From contig JAEUQE010000005.1 in the NCBI GenBank assembly GCA_016789785.1, forward strand, positions 34,508 to 98,507: a DNA stretch of 64,000 bases, given 5' to 3'. A program made the position numbers and the translations under genes. Positions 44,550 through 53,649 of the stretch are shown here, piece by piece (the first letter of the stretch is position 1; each line of letters begins with the position of its first letter). The notes under the pieces were generated by a model that saw only the letters and a list, made by a program, of their open reading frames with translations, ran no database searches and was not told the DNA's origin. This stretch comes from Bryobacterales bacterium (GTDB lineage Bacteria; Acidobacteriota; Terriglobia; Bryobacterales; Bryobacteraceae).

Positions 44550-45545
44550 TTAAGCCTCTGACTGCAGCGCGGTGATCACCGCCACGCTGTAGATATCCTC
44601 CTCCGAGCATCCCCGCGACAAGTCGTTCGCCGGCTTTGCCAAGCCTTGCAGAAACGGCCCGATCGCGGCGGCCCCCGCAAGACGCTCCACCAGTTTGTAG
44701 CCGATGTTCCCCGCGGTGAGGTTCGGAAAAATCAGTGTGTTCGCTCTCCCGGCAACGGTGGAACCGGGGGCCTTCGATTTGCCGATGGCTTCCACGAGCG
44801 CCGCGTCAGCCTGAAACTCGCCGTCGACATGGAGCTCCGGATCGCGCTGACGCACAATGCGCAACGCTTCGGCCACCATTTCCACGGTCTTGCCGGTTCC
44901 GCTGCCTTTCGTCGAGTAGCAAAGAAGCGCAACCACCGGCTCCACTCCGAGCAGCGCCTTTGTACTTCGAGCGGTGGCGATCGCGATCTCCGCGAGTTGT
45001 ACCGCGGTCGGCTCAATCACCACGGCACAGTCTGCAAACGACAGCATGCCCTGTTGGCCGATGGCGGGGTTCGGCACTGCCATCAGGAAGACGCTTGAGA
45101 CGGTCTTCACCTGGCGGGCGCTCCCGATGCAATGAAGTGCGGCACGTACGGTCTCAGCCGTGGTATTCGCCGCCCCGCCGACGAACCCATCGGCATCATT
45201 GGCGGACACCATCAGCGAAGAGAAATAGAGCGGGCGTTTGGCCAGATCGAGCGCTTCCACCTCGGTCACTCCCTTCGCCCGCCGCCGCTCATAAAAAAGC
45301 CGGGCGTAGGTCTGGAGTTTCGCGGAGTCTAACGGATCTACGAATGTGACTTCCGCCGGAAGTCCCGCAACCGGGGGACCGATGAGAATGGGATCGACAA
45401 TGCCATCTTTCGCCAGGCGGGCAGCCGCGCCGAGCACTCTCGGGTCCTTGCCTTCGGGGAAGACAATTCGTTTTCTCGGACGCAACCCCCTGGCGCGCTC
45501 TTTGAGCTTCGCCATGAAGTCCACGGCCGTTTGCGGAATCGACAT
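44550..45545 (-). CDS. pta: phosphate acetyltransferase
   Basis: The 331-residue protein is the short form of the PTA_PTB family, lacking the regulatory N-terminal domain. Blocks are RKRIVFPEGKDPRVLGAAAR, RPLYFSSLMVSANDADGFVG, FADCAVVIEPTAVQLAEIA, VALLCYSTKGSGTGKTVEMV and NTLIFPNLTAGNIGYKLVER. It interconverts acetyl-CoA and acetyl phosphate. ATG 45545 is chosen because it starts MSIPQTAVDFMAKLKERA. TACAAT ends 9 bases before it with GGAG in between. ackA is not adjacent. It heads the operon with the deacetylase. Confidence 0.93.
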   Translation of the reverse strand: MSIPQTAVDFMAKLKERARGLRPRKRIVFPEGKDPRVLGAAARLAKDGIVDPILIGPPVAGLPAEVTFVDPLDSAKLQTYARLFYERRRAKGVTEVEALDLAKRPLYFSSLMVSANDADGFVGGAANTTAETVRAALHCIGSARQVKTVSSVFLMAVPNPAIGQQGMLSFADCAVVIEPTAVQLAEIAIATARSTKALLGVEPVVALLCYSTKGSGTGKTVEMVAEALRIVRQRDPELHVDGEFQADAALVEAIGKSKAPGSTVAGRANTLIFPNLTAGNIGYKLVERLAGAAAIGPFLQGLAKPANDLSRGCSEEDIYSVAVITALQSEA

Positions 45546-45554
45546 TTCAGCTCC

Positions 45555-45560
45555 ATTGTA
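45555..45560 (-). promoter_or_regulatory. putative -10 element (TACAAT) for pta
   Basis: TACAAT on the minus strand ends 9 bases before the pta ATG. A GGAG core follows, so the transcript may start within a few bases of the ATG. Confidence 0.48.
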
Positions 45561-45657
45561 TGGGATTCGCAGCGGTCCCAACCATAAGCTTACGCCCGAA
45601 ACAGACGGAACGTTCGCAATGAAGGCGAGTGGAGGCCTGCGCTGCGGGTGTTCGTGT

Positions 45658-45663
45658 TACATT
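45658..45663 (+). promoter_or_regulatory. putative -10 element (TACATT) for the Rpn-type nuclease gene
   Basis: TACATT ends 7 bases before the ATG at 45671. It is followed by GGAGCCG, too close to the ATG for a standard ribosome-binding site. Confidence 0.42.
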
Positions 45664-45670
45664 GGAGCCG

Positions 45671-46630
45671 ATGGGCGGCAAAACCCCTGCCGGTCCCGTG
45701 TCTGCCAACGATCACGACGGCCTGTTCAAGAAGTTGCTCACGACGTTCTTCGTTGAGTTCCTTCTTCTCTTCTTCCCGAAACTCGCCAGGAGCATCCGGC
45801 GGGACAAGATCCAGTTTGTTCAACAGGAGCGCATCCTCAGCCTGCCCGAAGGCAAGAAGTACCGGATGGACATTCTGGCCAAGGTGCAGTTCCAGGATAC
45901 CGAGGCGTTCTTTTTGATTCATGTGGAGCATCAGAGCACCGCGCCATCGGACATTCCGCGGCGGCTATTTCGCTACTTCTCGGCTCTGTACGAGGAGCAT
46001 AATCTGCCGGTGTATCCGATCGTAGTGTATTCACACGATCAGCCGCTGAAGCGTCAGCCATCGGTGTTTCCGGTCGATTTTCCCGATGGCAAGGTATTGC
46101 GCTTCTATTACCGGGTGGTGCAGTTGAACCGGATGTCGTGGCGAGGGTACCTGCGGAATCCGAATCCCGTGGCGAACGCGCTCATGGCTAAAATGAGGGT
46201 AGCGGCGAAGGATCGTCCGAGAGTGAAGGCGGAATGCCTGCGGCTGATCGTGACGCAGAAACTGGACCCGGCGAGGAAGCATCTGCTGATCTTGTTCGTG
46301 GACCGGTATCTGCCGTTGAACGAAGTGCAGGAGAAAGTGTTTCATCGAAAACTGGAGCGACTGGAGCTTATGCCGGAACAACGTGAAGAAGTGCTGGAGT
46401 ATGTGACCTCGTGGGAACGGCGTGGGATTGAGAAGGGTCGTCAGGAGGGGCGTCAGGAGGGCCAGACTGAAGCCCTGCGCGAGGTTCTCCTCGAAATCCT
46501 GGCGACCCGCTTCGGTCCCGTCGACGAACGCATCGCGGCGAAGATCGGTAAACTCGATTCCGTGGATGAGTTGCGCCGCCTGACCCACGAAGCGCTCTCT
46601 GTCCGTTCCATTCGCAAACTCACGCTGTAG
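45671..46630 (+). CDS. Rpn-family PD-(D/E)XK nuclease / putative transposase
   Basis: The 319-residue protein has NDHDGLFKKLLTTFFVEFLL at the N-terminus, RMDILAKVQFQDTEAFFLIH followed by VEHQS, the PD-(D/E)XK catalytic stretch (Asp then xVExQ), and LFRYFSALYEEHNLPVYPIV. A Rpn/DUF4351-type C-terminus has KGRQEGRQEGQTEALREVLL and RFGPVDERIAAKIGKLDSVD. Rpn proteins are horizontally mobile nucleases that promote recombination. The repeated Gln/Gly/Glu/Arg segment is a usual length-variable part. A decayed copy of a relative occurs at 53650-53817. The upstream frame is rejected in favour of ATG 45671. Confidence 0.88.
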   Translation: MGGKTPAGPVSANDHDGLFKKLLTTFFVEFLLLFFPKLARSIRRDKIQFVQQERILSLPEGKKYRMDILAKVQFQDTEAFFLIHVEHQSTAPSDIPRRLFRYFSALYEEHNLPVYPIVVYSHDQPLKRQPSVFPVDFPDGKVLRFYYRVVQLNRMSWRGYLRNPNPVANALMAKMRVAAKDRPRVKAECLRLIVTQKLDPARKHLLILFVDRYLPLNEVQEKVFHRKLERLELMPEQREEVLEYVTSWERRGIEKGRQEGRQEGQTEALREVLLEILATRFGPVDERIAAKIGKLDSVDELRRLTHEALSVRSIRKLTL

Positions 46631-46690
46631 CAACCGGCAGTCGCTCCCTGCGAGACATCTGTTTCGCCACACCAGTTCCGGCAGCCCTGC

Positions 46691-47670
<980 letters not shown>

Positions 47671-47716
47671 CCTCAGGCTCCAAAGCCGATTACTAGTCCT
47701 GGAGATAGCCACTAAT

Positions 47717-47830
47717 ATGGATCAGCAAACTGTTCAGATTATTGCCGGAATCCTCGCGGTGCTCTGCGTGGTTGCCATCATCATGAGGCGCAAGAGCAAG
47801 AAGAAGGGCGAGTCCCAGGACGACTTCTAG
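47717..47830 (+). CDS. 37-residue single-span membrane peptide
   Basis: A short frame of 37 codons plus stop begins with MDQQTVQIIAGILAVLC, continues VVAIIMRR and ends KSKKKGESQDDF. It has a hydrophobic span (about residues 7-23) and a basic then acidic cytoplasmic tail, so it should be a type I-like membrane peptide. GGAG lies 12 bases before the ATG. Positive-inside logic puts the C-terminus in the cytoplasm. The function is unknown. It lies between mdh and the SET-domain gene on the same strand and is probably transcribed with one of them. Confidence 0.72.
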   Translation: MDQQTVQIIAGILAVLCVVAIIMRRKSKKKGESQDDF

Positions 47831-47922
47831 TAAATTCGGTCCCGCTAAGACTGGACCTGCTCCATTGCAGATTCTTGAAGCCAGGGGCCGCTCAGCCGGC
47901 TTCCTGGCTTGTTCTCTGCCCG

Positions 47923-48456
47923 ATGCCCAAATCGATCTCCCCACCCAAACCAAAGAAACTCGCGAAGCCTGGGAGCAAGAAGTCCCAGCCGCCAGTGTCG
48001 AGTGACGAGTTCCTCGCCTCCACCAACAAGCCTCGGCTCGTCGAAGAGTACACCTGCTTCCGGCTGAACATCAAACCATCGAAGATCCATCGCTGGGGAA
48101 TCTATGCAGCAGAGCCCATTCCCGCCCGGCGCAAGGTGATTGAGTATACAGGCGAGAAGATCAGCCGCCGTGAGACCAAGCGGCGCGATTCGCGCCCCTT
48201 GCACTATCTGTTCACGCTCGACAACTACTGGACTATCGACGGTGCGGTGGGAGGTAGCGGCGCTGAGTATATCAATCACTGCTGCGAGCCGAACCTCCGC
48301 GCCATGATCTTTAAAGGTCATATCCTTTATATGTCCATGCGCGACATCAAAGCCGGCGAAGAACTCACGATCGACTATCATTTCCCAAAGGACGTGGAGC
48401 GGGTTCCCTGCAAGTGCGGCGCCAAGAAGTGCCGTGGCACAATCAACGTGAAGTAA
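47923..48456 (+). CDS. SET-domain protein-lysine methyltransferase
   Basis: The 177-residue protein has a Lys/Pro-rich tail (residues 1-35) followed by a compact SET domain: KPSKIHRWGIYAAEPIPARR, VIEYTGEKIS, YINHCCEPNLRAMIFKGHIL with the NHxxxPN active-site motif near 118, and KAGEELTIDYHFP. A post-SET cysteine cluster, CKCGAKKCRG, ends it. This full set, including the post-SET zinc site, resembles eukaryotic histone methyltransferases and a minority of bacterial ones. It should methylate lysines of a protein with SAM. ATG 47923 is preferred over a longer upstream frame. No operon partner explains its target. Confidence 0.9.
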   Translation: MPKSISPPKPKKLAKPGSKKSQPPVSSDEFLASTNKPRLVEEYTCFRLNIKPSKIHRWGIYAAEPIPARRKVIEYTGEKISRRETKRRDSRPLHYLFTLDNYWTIDGAVGGSGAEYINHCCEPNLRAMIFKGHILYMSMRDIKAGEELTIDYHFPKDVERVPCKCGAKKCRGTINVK

Positions 48457-48518
48457 GAGTGACGAAGTGAAATAGCGGCGGCGCAAGAACGTCCTCCCGC
48501 CCCCGCGGCAGCCCGTGA

Positions 48519-48524
48519 TAGATT
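48519..48524 (+). promoter_or_regulatory. putative -10 element (TAGATT) for the TIM-barrel gene
   Basis: TAGATT ends 8 bases before the ATG at 48533. The interposed sequence GGTTTCCC has no Shine-Dalgarno core. Confidence 0.45.
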
Positions 48525-48532
48525 GGTTTCCC

Positions 48533-49543
48533 ATGACCCTGAGCCGTCGTACCTTCGTTGCTGCCTCAGCCGCCGCAGTGTCGCTGCACGCCGCCCCCAA
48601 AACGTCAATGATGGTCGCCACCACCTGCTACATGACGGTGCGGCGATTCAAGGACACGCTCGAGTTTCTGGAACATTGCCACTCCATCGGCGCCGGTGGC
48701 ATTCAGGCGCAGATCAGCAATCACGATCCAGGGTACCTGAAGACCTTGCGGGGCAAGGCGGAATCGTACGGCATGGCGATCGAGGTCATGGCGGGTCTCC
48801 CGCGTAGCGCCAACGACGAGGCATTCACTCGCACCATCCAGTCGGCGAAGGAACTCGGTGCACTGTGTGTGCGATCCGCCTGCCTCGGCGGAAGGCGTTA
48901 TGAGACCTTCGCAACCGCCGAGGAATGGACTACCTTTGTGAAGAGCTCGCGCCAGGCCGTGGCCCGCGCGGTTCCGATTGCCGAGAAAGCGAAAATGAAG
49001 TTCGCTCTCGAAAACCACAAGGACTGGATTGTCGATGAGTTTATCGCTCTGATGAAGAACTACTCGAGCGAGTATCTCGGCATTTGTCTCGATACGGGAA
49101 ACAACATTGCTCTCCTGGATGATGCGATGGATGTGGTGGAACGCCTTGCGCCCTATGCCATCTCCACACACCTGAAGGACATGGGCGTGGACGAGTATCC
49201 CGATGGCTTTCTGCTTTCCGAAGTCCCGTTCGGCGACGGTTATCTCGACATGGCGGCGATCGTGAACATCATCCGCAAGAAGGCACGCCCGGCCACGCGC
49301 ATGACCCTGGAGATGATCACCCGGGATCCGCTGAAGGTGCCTTGCCTCACCGAGAAGTACTGGGCGACCTTCGGCGATACCGGAGGCCGCCGGCTCGCGG
49401 GAACCCTTCGCACGGTGCGCAGTGCGAAATGCAAGAAGCCACTACCGGTGTTAACCACCCTTCCCGCGCCGGCGCAACTGCAAAAGGAAGAGGCCAACGT
49501 GCGCTTCTGCCTCGACTACGCGCGCACCAAGCTCAATATCTGA
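48533..49543 (+). CDS. Tat-exported sugar phosphate isomerase/epimerase-like TIM-barrel protein
   Basis: The 336-residue protein has a twin-arginine leader (SRRTFVAASAAAVSLHA). An AP-endonuclease-2-type TIM barrel follows: EFLEHCHSIGAGGIQAQISN, EVMAGLPRS, MKFALENHKDWIVDEFI, LGICLDTGNNIALLDDA with its metal-binding Asp, and STHLKDMGVDEYP. The metal site residues are present, so it is likely an isomerase or epimerase acting on a sugar outside the cytoplasm. Export through Tat suggests cytoplasmic cofactor loading. Such genes are common in acidobacterial and planctomycete genomes. The actual substrate is unknown. Confidence 0.87.
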   Translation: MTLSRRTFVAASAAAVSLHAAPKTSMMVATTCYMTVRRFKDTLEFLEHCHSIGAGGIQAQISNHDPGYLKTLRGKAESYGMAIEVMAGLPRSANDEAFTRTIQSAKELGALCVRSACLGGRRYETFATAEEWTTFVKSSRQAVARAVPIAEKAKMKFALENHKDWIVDEFIALMKNYSSEYLGICLDTGNNIALLDDAMDVVERLAPYAISTHLKDMGVDEYPDGFLLSEVPFGDGYLDMAAIVNIIRKKARPATRMTLEMITRDPLKVPCLTEKYWATFGDTGGRRLAGTLRTVRSAKCKKPLPVLTTLPAPAQLQKEEANVRFCLDYARTKLNI

Positions 49544-49588
49544 TCTTTCGTGTAAGAAACGGCGTCCTTCAGGGACTACCTCTTGCGA

Positions 49589-50104
49589 GTGGCTGAACTG
49601 GAGCGTTCGCGATATGAAGACCTGCTGATGCGATATGCCGCGCCTTTGCGGCGTCTGGCCTGGGCCTACACTCGCGACGGGCAGCACGGCGATGATCTGT
49701 TTCAGGAAATCGCGCTGGCGCTTTGGACCGCCCTGCCTCGCTTTCGCGGCGATTCCTCCGAGCGCACATGGGTCTATCGCGTTGCACACAACACGGCGAT
49801 CAGCCACATGGCGGGTGAGCGGCGCCGGCGCCAGCGGGAGCAGACGGTGAACCCGCCATCAGAGCCGTCGGCTGTCGCGACACAGGAGCGCGATCTGTTG
49901 AGAACCCAACAGCAGCAACAGCTTTGGCGCGCCGTGTGCGGCCTGCCGGTGGCTGACCGCCAATTGGTGGTGCTTTATCTGGAAGGGCTTGCGTACTCGG
50001 AGATCGAGGGCGTGACAGGTGTGAGTCAGGGCAATGTGGCCACACGCCTCACGCGAATCCGGCAAAGGCTTGCGTCACAACTGCGTGGAGAGGAGGCGCG
50101 ATGA
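49589..50104 (+). CDS. ECF-type RNA polymerase sigma factor
   Basis: The 171-residue protein has region 2 of an ECF sigma factor (YEDLLMRYAAPLRRLAWAYT, GDDLFQEIALALWTALPRF, ERTWVYRVAHNTAISHM). Region 4 follows (LWRAVCGLPVADRQLVVLYL; GLAYSEIEGVTGVSQGNVAT and RLTRIRQRLASQL). The start is GTG 49589 (MAELERSRY) or a TTG two codons upstream; an AGGGA stretch precedes both. It should direct RNA polymerase to an envelope or stress regulon. The ATG of the next gene overlaps its stop, and that gene is probably its membrane-bound anti-sigma partner. Confidence 0.9.
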   Translation: MAELERSRYEDLLMRYAAPLRRLAWAYTRDGQHGDDLFQEIALALWTALPRFRGDSSERTWVYRVAHNTAISHMAGERRRRQREQTVNPPSEPSAVATQERDLLRTQQQQQLWRAVCGLPVADRQLVVLYLEGLAYSEIEGVTGVSQGNVATRLTRIRQRLASQLRGEEAR

Positions 50105-50700
50105 GAAACGATCCCTCAGACGAAAAGGAGTTGATGAATTTGTGGCAGGATCACATCCTTCAGCCGCCCGTCAACACACAGGCACTGATCGATTCCATGG
50201 CGGAACGAATGAAGCAATTTGATCGCAGAGTGTTCTGGCGGAACTTCCGCGAGTACGCCGCGGGCATCGTTCTGGTGCCGGTGTTTCTGAAAGTCACCCT
50301 GGAAGGAAAGACGGCGTTGGAGGTGGCCGCCGGCGCATTCTCCGTGCTGTCCGTCCTTTTCGTGATGTGCTATCTTTGGCGTACCCAGCAGCAACAGAAG
50401 CCGCTCGATCCGTCTCTGGACCTGCGGGACTATCAAGCTGCGCTACTGGCTCGCTATGACCGCCAGATCGCGCTGCTGAAGTCTGTGCGTTACTGGTATG
50501 TATTGCCGCTCTGGGCCAGTGCAATCACCCTGGTTGCGGTAAAGGCGCGCGATCCGTGGAGCCGCCGCGTGGGCGGATTCGCGGCCGCCATGACCCTGCT
50601 CTCCGCGGGCGTCGTCTGGTTAAACGAAGTTTACGGCGTGCGCAAACTGCGCGAGGAGCGGGACCGTATCGCGACGGAAGCAAAATATTCGGAGGAATAA
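50101..50700 (+). CDS. membrane protein, probable anti-sigma partner
   Basis: The 199-residue protein has a soluble N-terminus (MRNDPSDEKELMNLWQDHIL), two hydrophobic segments at about residues 54-92 (AAGIVLVPVFLK, AFSVLSVLFVMCYL) and two more near the C-terminus (YWYVLPLWASAITLVAV, GGFAAAMTLLSAGVVWL). It overlaps the sigma-factor stop by ATGA. This order is usual for anti-sigma factors, but the N-terminus lacks an obvious zinc-binding ZAS motif. The label rests mainly on context. The serine hydrolase gene starts immediately after its stop, suggesting one regulated operon of three. Confidence 0.62.
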   Translation: MRNDPSDEKELMNLWQDHILQPPVNTQALIDSMAERMKQFDRRVFWRNFREYAAGIVLVPVFLKVTLEGKTALEVAAGAFSVLSVLFVMCYLWRTQQQQKPLDPSLDLRDYQAALLARYDRQIALLKSVRYWYVLPLWASAITLVAVKARDPWSRRVGGFAAAMTLLSAGVVWLNEVYGVRKLREERDRIATEAKYSEE

Positions 50701-52050
50701 ATGGTTCATACGTTACTGGCTGTTCTTGTGTTTTCCATTGCGGGCTCCGCGCAGGATCTGGCGCCTGTCCAAAAGGCTCTGTTCAACCGTGTGGACGAGT
50801 CGAAAAAAGCCGTTGGCATCGCCGTCGCAACCCTCGATCGGGAGGGACAGAAGTTCATCAGCCGGGGCAAACTCTCGGCGAGCAGCGATCAGGCGCTGAG
50901 TCCCGATACGGTGTTCGAGATTGGTTCGATCACCAAAGCCTTCACAGCCCTCTTGCTGGCGGACATGATCGAGCGCAGCGAGGTGAAGGCCGAGGATCCC
51001 GTCGCGAAGTACCTTCCTGATACGGTGAAGGTCCCCTCGCGCGGTGGCAAGCAGATCACGTTGCTTGACCTTGCAATGCATGTCTCGGGACTGCCGCGGT
51101 TGCCGAACTTGAAACCCGCGGATCCCGAGAACCCCTATGCGGACTACGATGCGCCGAAGCTGTACGAGTTCCTTTCCTCCCACATTCTGCGGCGCGACAT
51201 CGGAGAACGGTACGAGTACTCCAATCTCGGAGCGGGGTTGCTCGGACATGCGCTGGCGCGCCGTGCCGGCATGAGCTACGAGCAACTGCTCAAGCAGCGC
51301 ATCCTGGACCCGCTCGGAATGAAGAGCACCTCCATCACGCTCTCGGCAGATCAGAAGAAGCGGCTTGCGGTTGGCCATGATCCGGGACTGCAGCCCGTGA
51401 AGAACTGGGATCTGGATGTGCTGGCGGGCGCCGGCGCCATTCGGTCCACCGCAAACGACATGATGCGCTTCGCCGCGATGTGTCTCGAACTCAAGCCGGG
51501 TCCTTTGCAGGCCGCGATGCGGCGCTCACTCGCGGAGAAGCGGCCCACAGGCATGCCCAGCATGGATATCGCCATGGGATGGCACATCCAGAAGAAGTTC
51601 GACAGCGAGATCATCTGGCACAATGGCGGTACCGGCGGTTACCGCAGCTTCTTCGGCTTCCATCCCGCGAAGAAGCAGGCCGTAGTTGTGCTCGTGAATA
51701 CTTCATTTGGCGGCGATGACCTCGGATTTCATGTGCTGGAGAACCGCCACGCGCTGGCCACCTATCAGCAGCGGAAGGAAGTGCTGGTGGAGCAGGAGAT
51801 CCTGGAAACCTATGCTGGCGAGTACGAACTGGCGCCAACCTTTCGTATCACAGTAACCCGCGAAGGCTCACGGCTGTTTATTCAGGCGACGGGTCAACCG
51901 AAGTTCGAAGTGTTCGGCGAGTCGCAGACGAAGTTCTTTCTCAAGGTGGTGGAAGCGCAGATCAGCTTCGTCAAGGATGACGCCGGCAAGGTGACGAGCC
52001 TGATACTCCATCAGGGCGGACGCGATCAGAAGGCACCCAAGGTGAAGTAG
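50701..52050 (+). CDS. exported serine hydrolase (beta-lactamase / DD-peptidase fold)
   Basis: The 449-residue protein has a short signal peptide (MVHTLLAVLVFSIAGSAQ). A class C beta-lactamase-type fold follows, with FEIGSITKAFTALLLADMIE (SxxK), YEYSNLGAGLLGHALARRAG (YxN) and IIWHNGGTGGYRSFFGFHP (HxG). A C-terminal beta domain of about 100 residues (TYAGEYELAPTFRITVTREG) resembles DUF3471-type lipocalin-like add-ons. The enzyme is probably a periplasmic esterase, D-Ala-D-Ala carboxypeptidase or lactamase; resistance activity is not proven. It is the third gene of the sigma-factor operon, so its expression is likely controlled by that sigma factor. Confidence 0.9.
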   Translation: MVHTLLAVLVFSIAGSAQDLAPVQKALFNRVDESKKAVGIAVATLDREGQKFISRGKLSASSDQALSPDTVFEIGSITKAFTALLLADMIERSEVKAEDPVAKYLPDTVKVPSRGGKQITLLDLAMHVSGLPRLPNLKPADPENPYADYDAPKLYEFLSSHILRRDIGERYEYSNLGAGLLGHALARRAGMSYEQLLKQRILDPLGMKSTSITLSADQKKRLAVGHDPGLQPVKNWDLDVLAGAGAIRSTANDMMRFAAMCLELKPGPLQAAMRRSLAEKRPTGMPSMDIAMGWHIQKKFDSEIIWHNGGTGGYRSFFGFHPAKKQAVVVLVNTSFGGDDLGFHVLENRHALATYQQRKEVLVEQEILETYAGEYELAPTFRITVTREGSRLFIQATGQPKFEVFGESQTKFFLKVVEAQISFVKDDAGKVTSLILHQGGRDQKAPKVK

Positions 52051-52058
52051 CGATGCGC

Positions 52059-52064
52059 TAAGAT
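52059..52064 (+). promoter_or_regulatory. putative -10 element (TAAGAT) for phoD
   Basis: TAAGAT ends 9 bases before the ATG at 52074, with CGTGATCTT between them. It is one of the repeated TANNNT-to-start arrangements. Confidence 0.4.
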
Positions 52065-52073
52065 CGTGATCTT

Positions 52074-53618
52074 ATGTGGGACCGTGATCTGGACCGGCGG
52101 CGTTTTTTCATTCATTCAGGGCAATGGCTGAGCTTGCTCGCGCTGAGCCCAGTGGATCGAATTGTGGCGGCACCGAAATTCGCGCACAATCCTTTCACCC
52201 TGGGCGTCGCTTCCGGCGACCCCTCTCCGGATGGTGTTGTGCTGTGGACGCGTCTTGCTCCGGAACCTCTGGCGGGCGGGGGCATGTCGAACGATGCGGT
52301 GGAAGTGGACTGGGTGCTCGCAGAGGATGAGAAGTTCTCAAAGGGCGTTCGCAAGGGCAAAGCGCTCGCCGATCCCAAACTCGCTCATTCGGTGCACGTG
52401 GAGTTGCAGGGGTTGAGCCCCGCGCACTGGTACTTCTATCGCTTCCATGCCGGCAAGTTCGATTCGCCGGTGGGACGCACACGGACCGCGCCGGCATTGG
52501 GCGCTGCCGTGGAGCAACTGCGCTTCGCGTTCGCCTCGTGCCAGCACTATGAATCCGGCTTCTACACCGCGTATCAGCATATGGCCGAGGAGGATCTCGA
52601 TGTGGTGGTGCATCTCGGCGACTACATCTACGAAGGAGGTGCAGGCGAAAAAGGGGTGCGCAAGCACAACGGGGCTGAAATCGTGTCCCTCAGCGACTAT
52701 CGCAACCGTTATGCGCTGTACAAGAGCGACGAACTGCTGCAGCGGGCACATGCGCGGTTTCCGTGGATCGTGACTTGGGATGATCACGAGGTCGACAACG
52801 ACTATGCGGGCGATGCGCCGGAGGACCGCCAGACTCGGACTGCTTTCCTGGAGCGCCGCGCAAGTGCCTATCAGGCCTACTACGAGCACATGCCTTTGCG
52901 GAAACAGTCCCTCCCCAACGGTTCAAACATGCTGCTCTACCGGCGCATTCCCTATGGAAAGCTCGCCGAGTTCTCGGTGCTCGATACGCGGCAATACCGC
53001 AGTGACCAGCCCTGCGGCGGCGGCCGCGCACCGCTGTGCGATGGCGCGCGGGATGCGCGGCAGACGATGCTTGGTCAGGAGCAGGAGGAATGGCTCTATC
53101 AAGGTCTCGCCGCGTCGCGCGCACGATGGAACGTGTTGGCGCAGCAGGTCATGATCGGTGGCATTGATCTGAAGCCTGGACAAGGCGAGTCATTCGCAAT
53201 GGACAAGTGGAACGGTTACGTGATGGAACGTGCGCGTCTGCTCAGTTTCCTGGAGGACAAGAAGATCGTCAACCCGGTGGTGATCACCGGCGACATTCAC
53301 AGTAACTGGGCGCTGAATCTGCATCGCGATCCGGAAAAGCCGGACACCCCGGTGGTGGCTGCGGAGTTCGTCGGCACTTCCATTTCGTCCGCCGGTGATG
53401 GTGTCGACATTCCGGAATTGATTCAGGGTATGCTGCCGGACAACCCGCACGTGCGGTTTTTCAATGCGCAACGCGGCTATGTGTCGTGCACGGTGAAGCC
53501 TGGCCTTTGGAGATCGGATTATCGAGTGGTCCCAGTGGTGTCGAAGCCCGGCGCGCCGGTGAGCACGCGAGCGAGCTTTATTCTGGAGCACGGCAAGCCG
53601 GGCTTGCAGCGCGCGTGA
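52074..53618 (+). CDS. phoD: alkaline phosphatase D (PhoD), Tat-exported
   Basis: The 514-residue protein has a twin-arginine-type leader (DRRRFFIHSGQWLSLLALSP). A PhoD N-terminal beta domain follows (FTLGVASGDPSPDGVVLWTR). The catalytic core has FAFASCQHYESGFYTAYQHM, HLGDYIYEGG, WIVTWDDHEVDNDYAGD, NVLAQQVMIG and VVITGDIHSNWALNL, all calcium/iron-site motifs of the PhoD family. It releases phosphate from phosphomono- and diesters outside the cytoplasm. No pho box was searched for in detail. A decayed Rpn-type gene lies just downstream on the other strand. Confidence 0.94.
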   Translation: MWDRDLDRRRFFIHSGQWLSLLALSPVDRIVAAPKFAHNPFTLGVASGDPSPDGVVLWTRLAPEPLAGGGMSNDAVEVDWVLAEDEKFSKGVRKGKALADPKLAHSVHVELQGLSPAHWYFYRFHAGKFDSPVGRTRTAPALGAAVEQLRFAFASCQHYESGFYTAYQHMAEEDLDVVVHLGDYIYEGGAGEKGVRKHNGAEIVSLSDYRNRYALYKSDELLQRAHARFPWIVTWDDHEVDNDYAGDAPEDRQTRTAFLERRASAYQAYYEHMPLRKQSLPNGSNMLLYRRIPYGKLAEFSVLDTRQYRSDQPCGGGRAPLCDGARDARQTMLGQEQEEWLYQGLAASRARWNVLAQQVMIGGIDLKPGQGESFAMDKWNGYVMERARLLSFLEDKKIVNPVVITGDIHSNWALNLHRDPEKPDTPVVAAEFVGTSISSAGDGVDIPELIQGMLPDNPHVRFFNAQRGYVSCTVKPGLWRSDYRVVPVVSKPGAPVSTRASFILEHGKPGLQRA

Positions 53619-53649
53619 TCTCGCACCCCGCTTCCAGCGAGGAAGAAAC

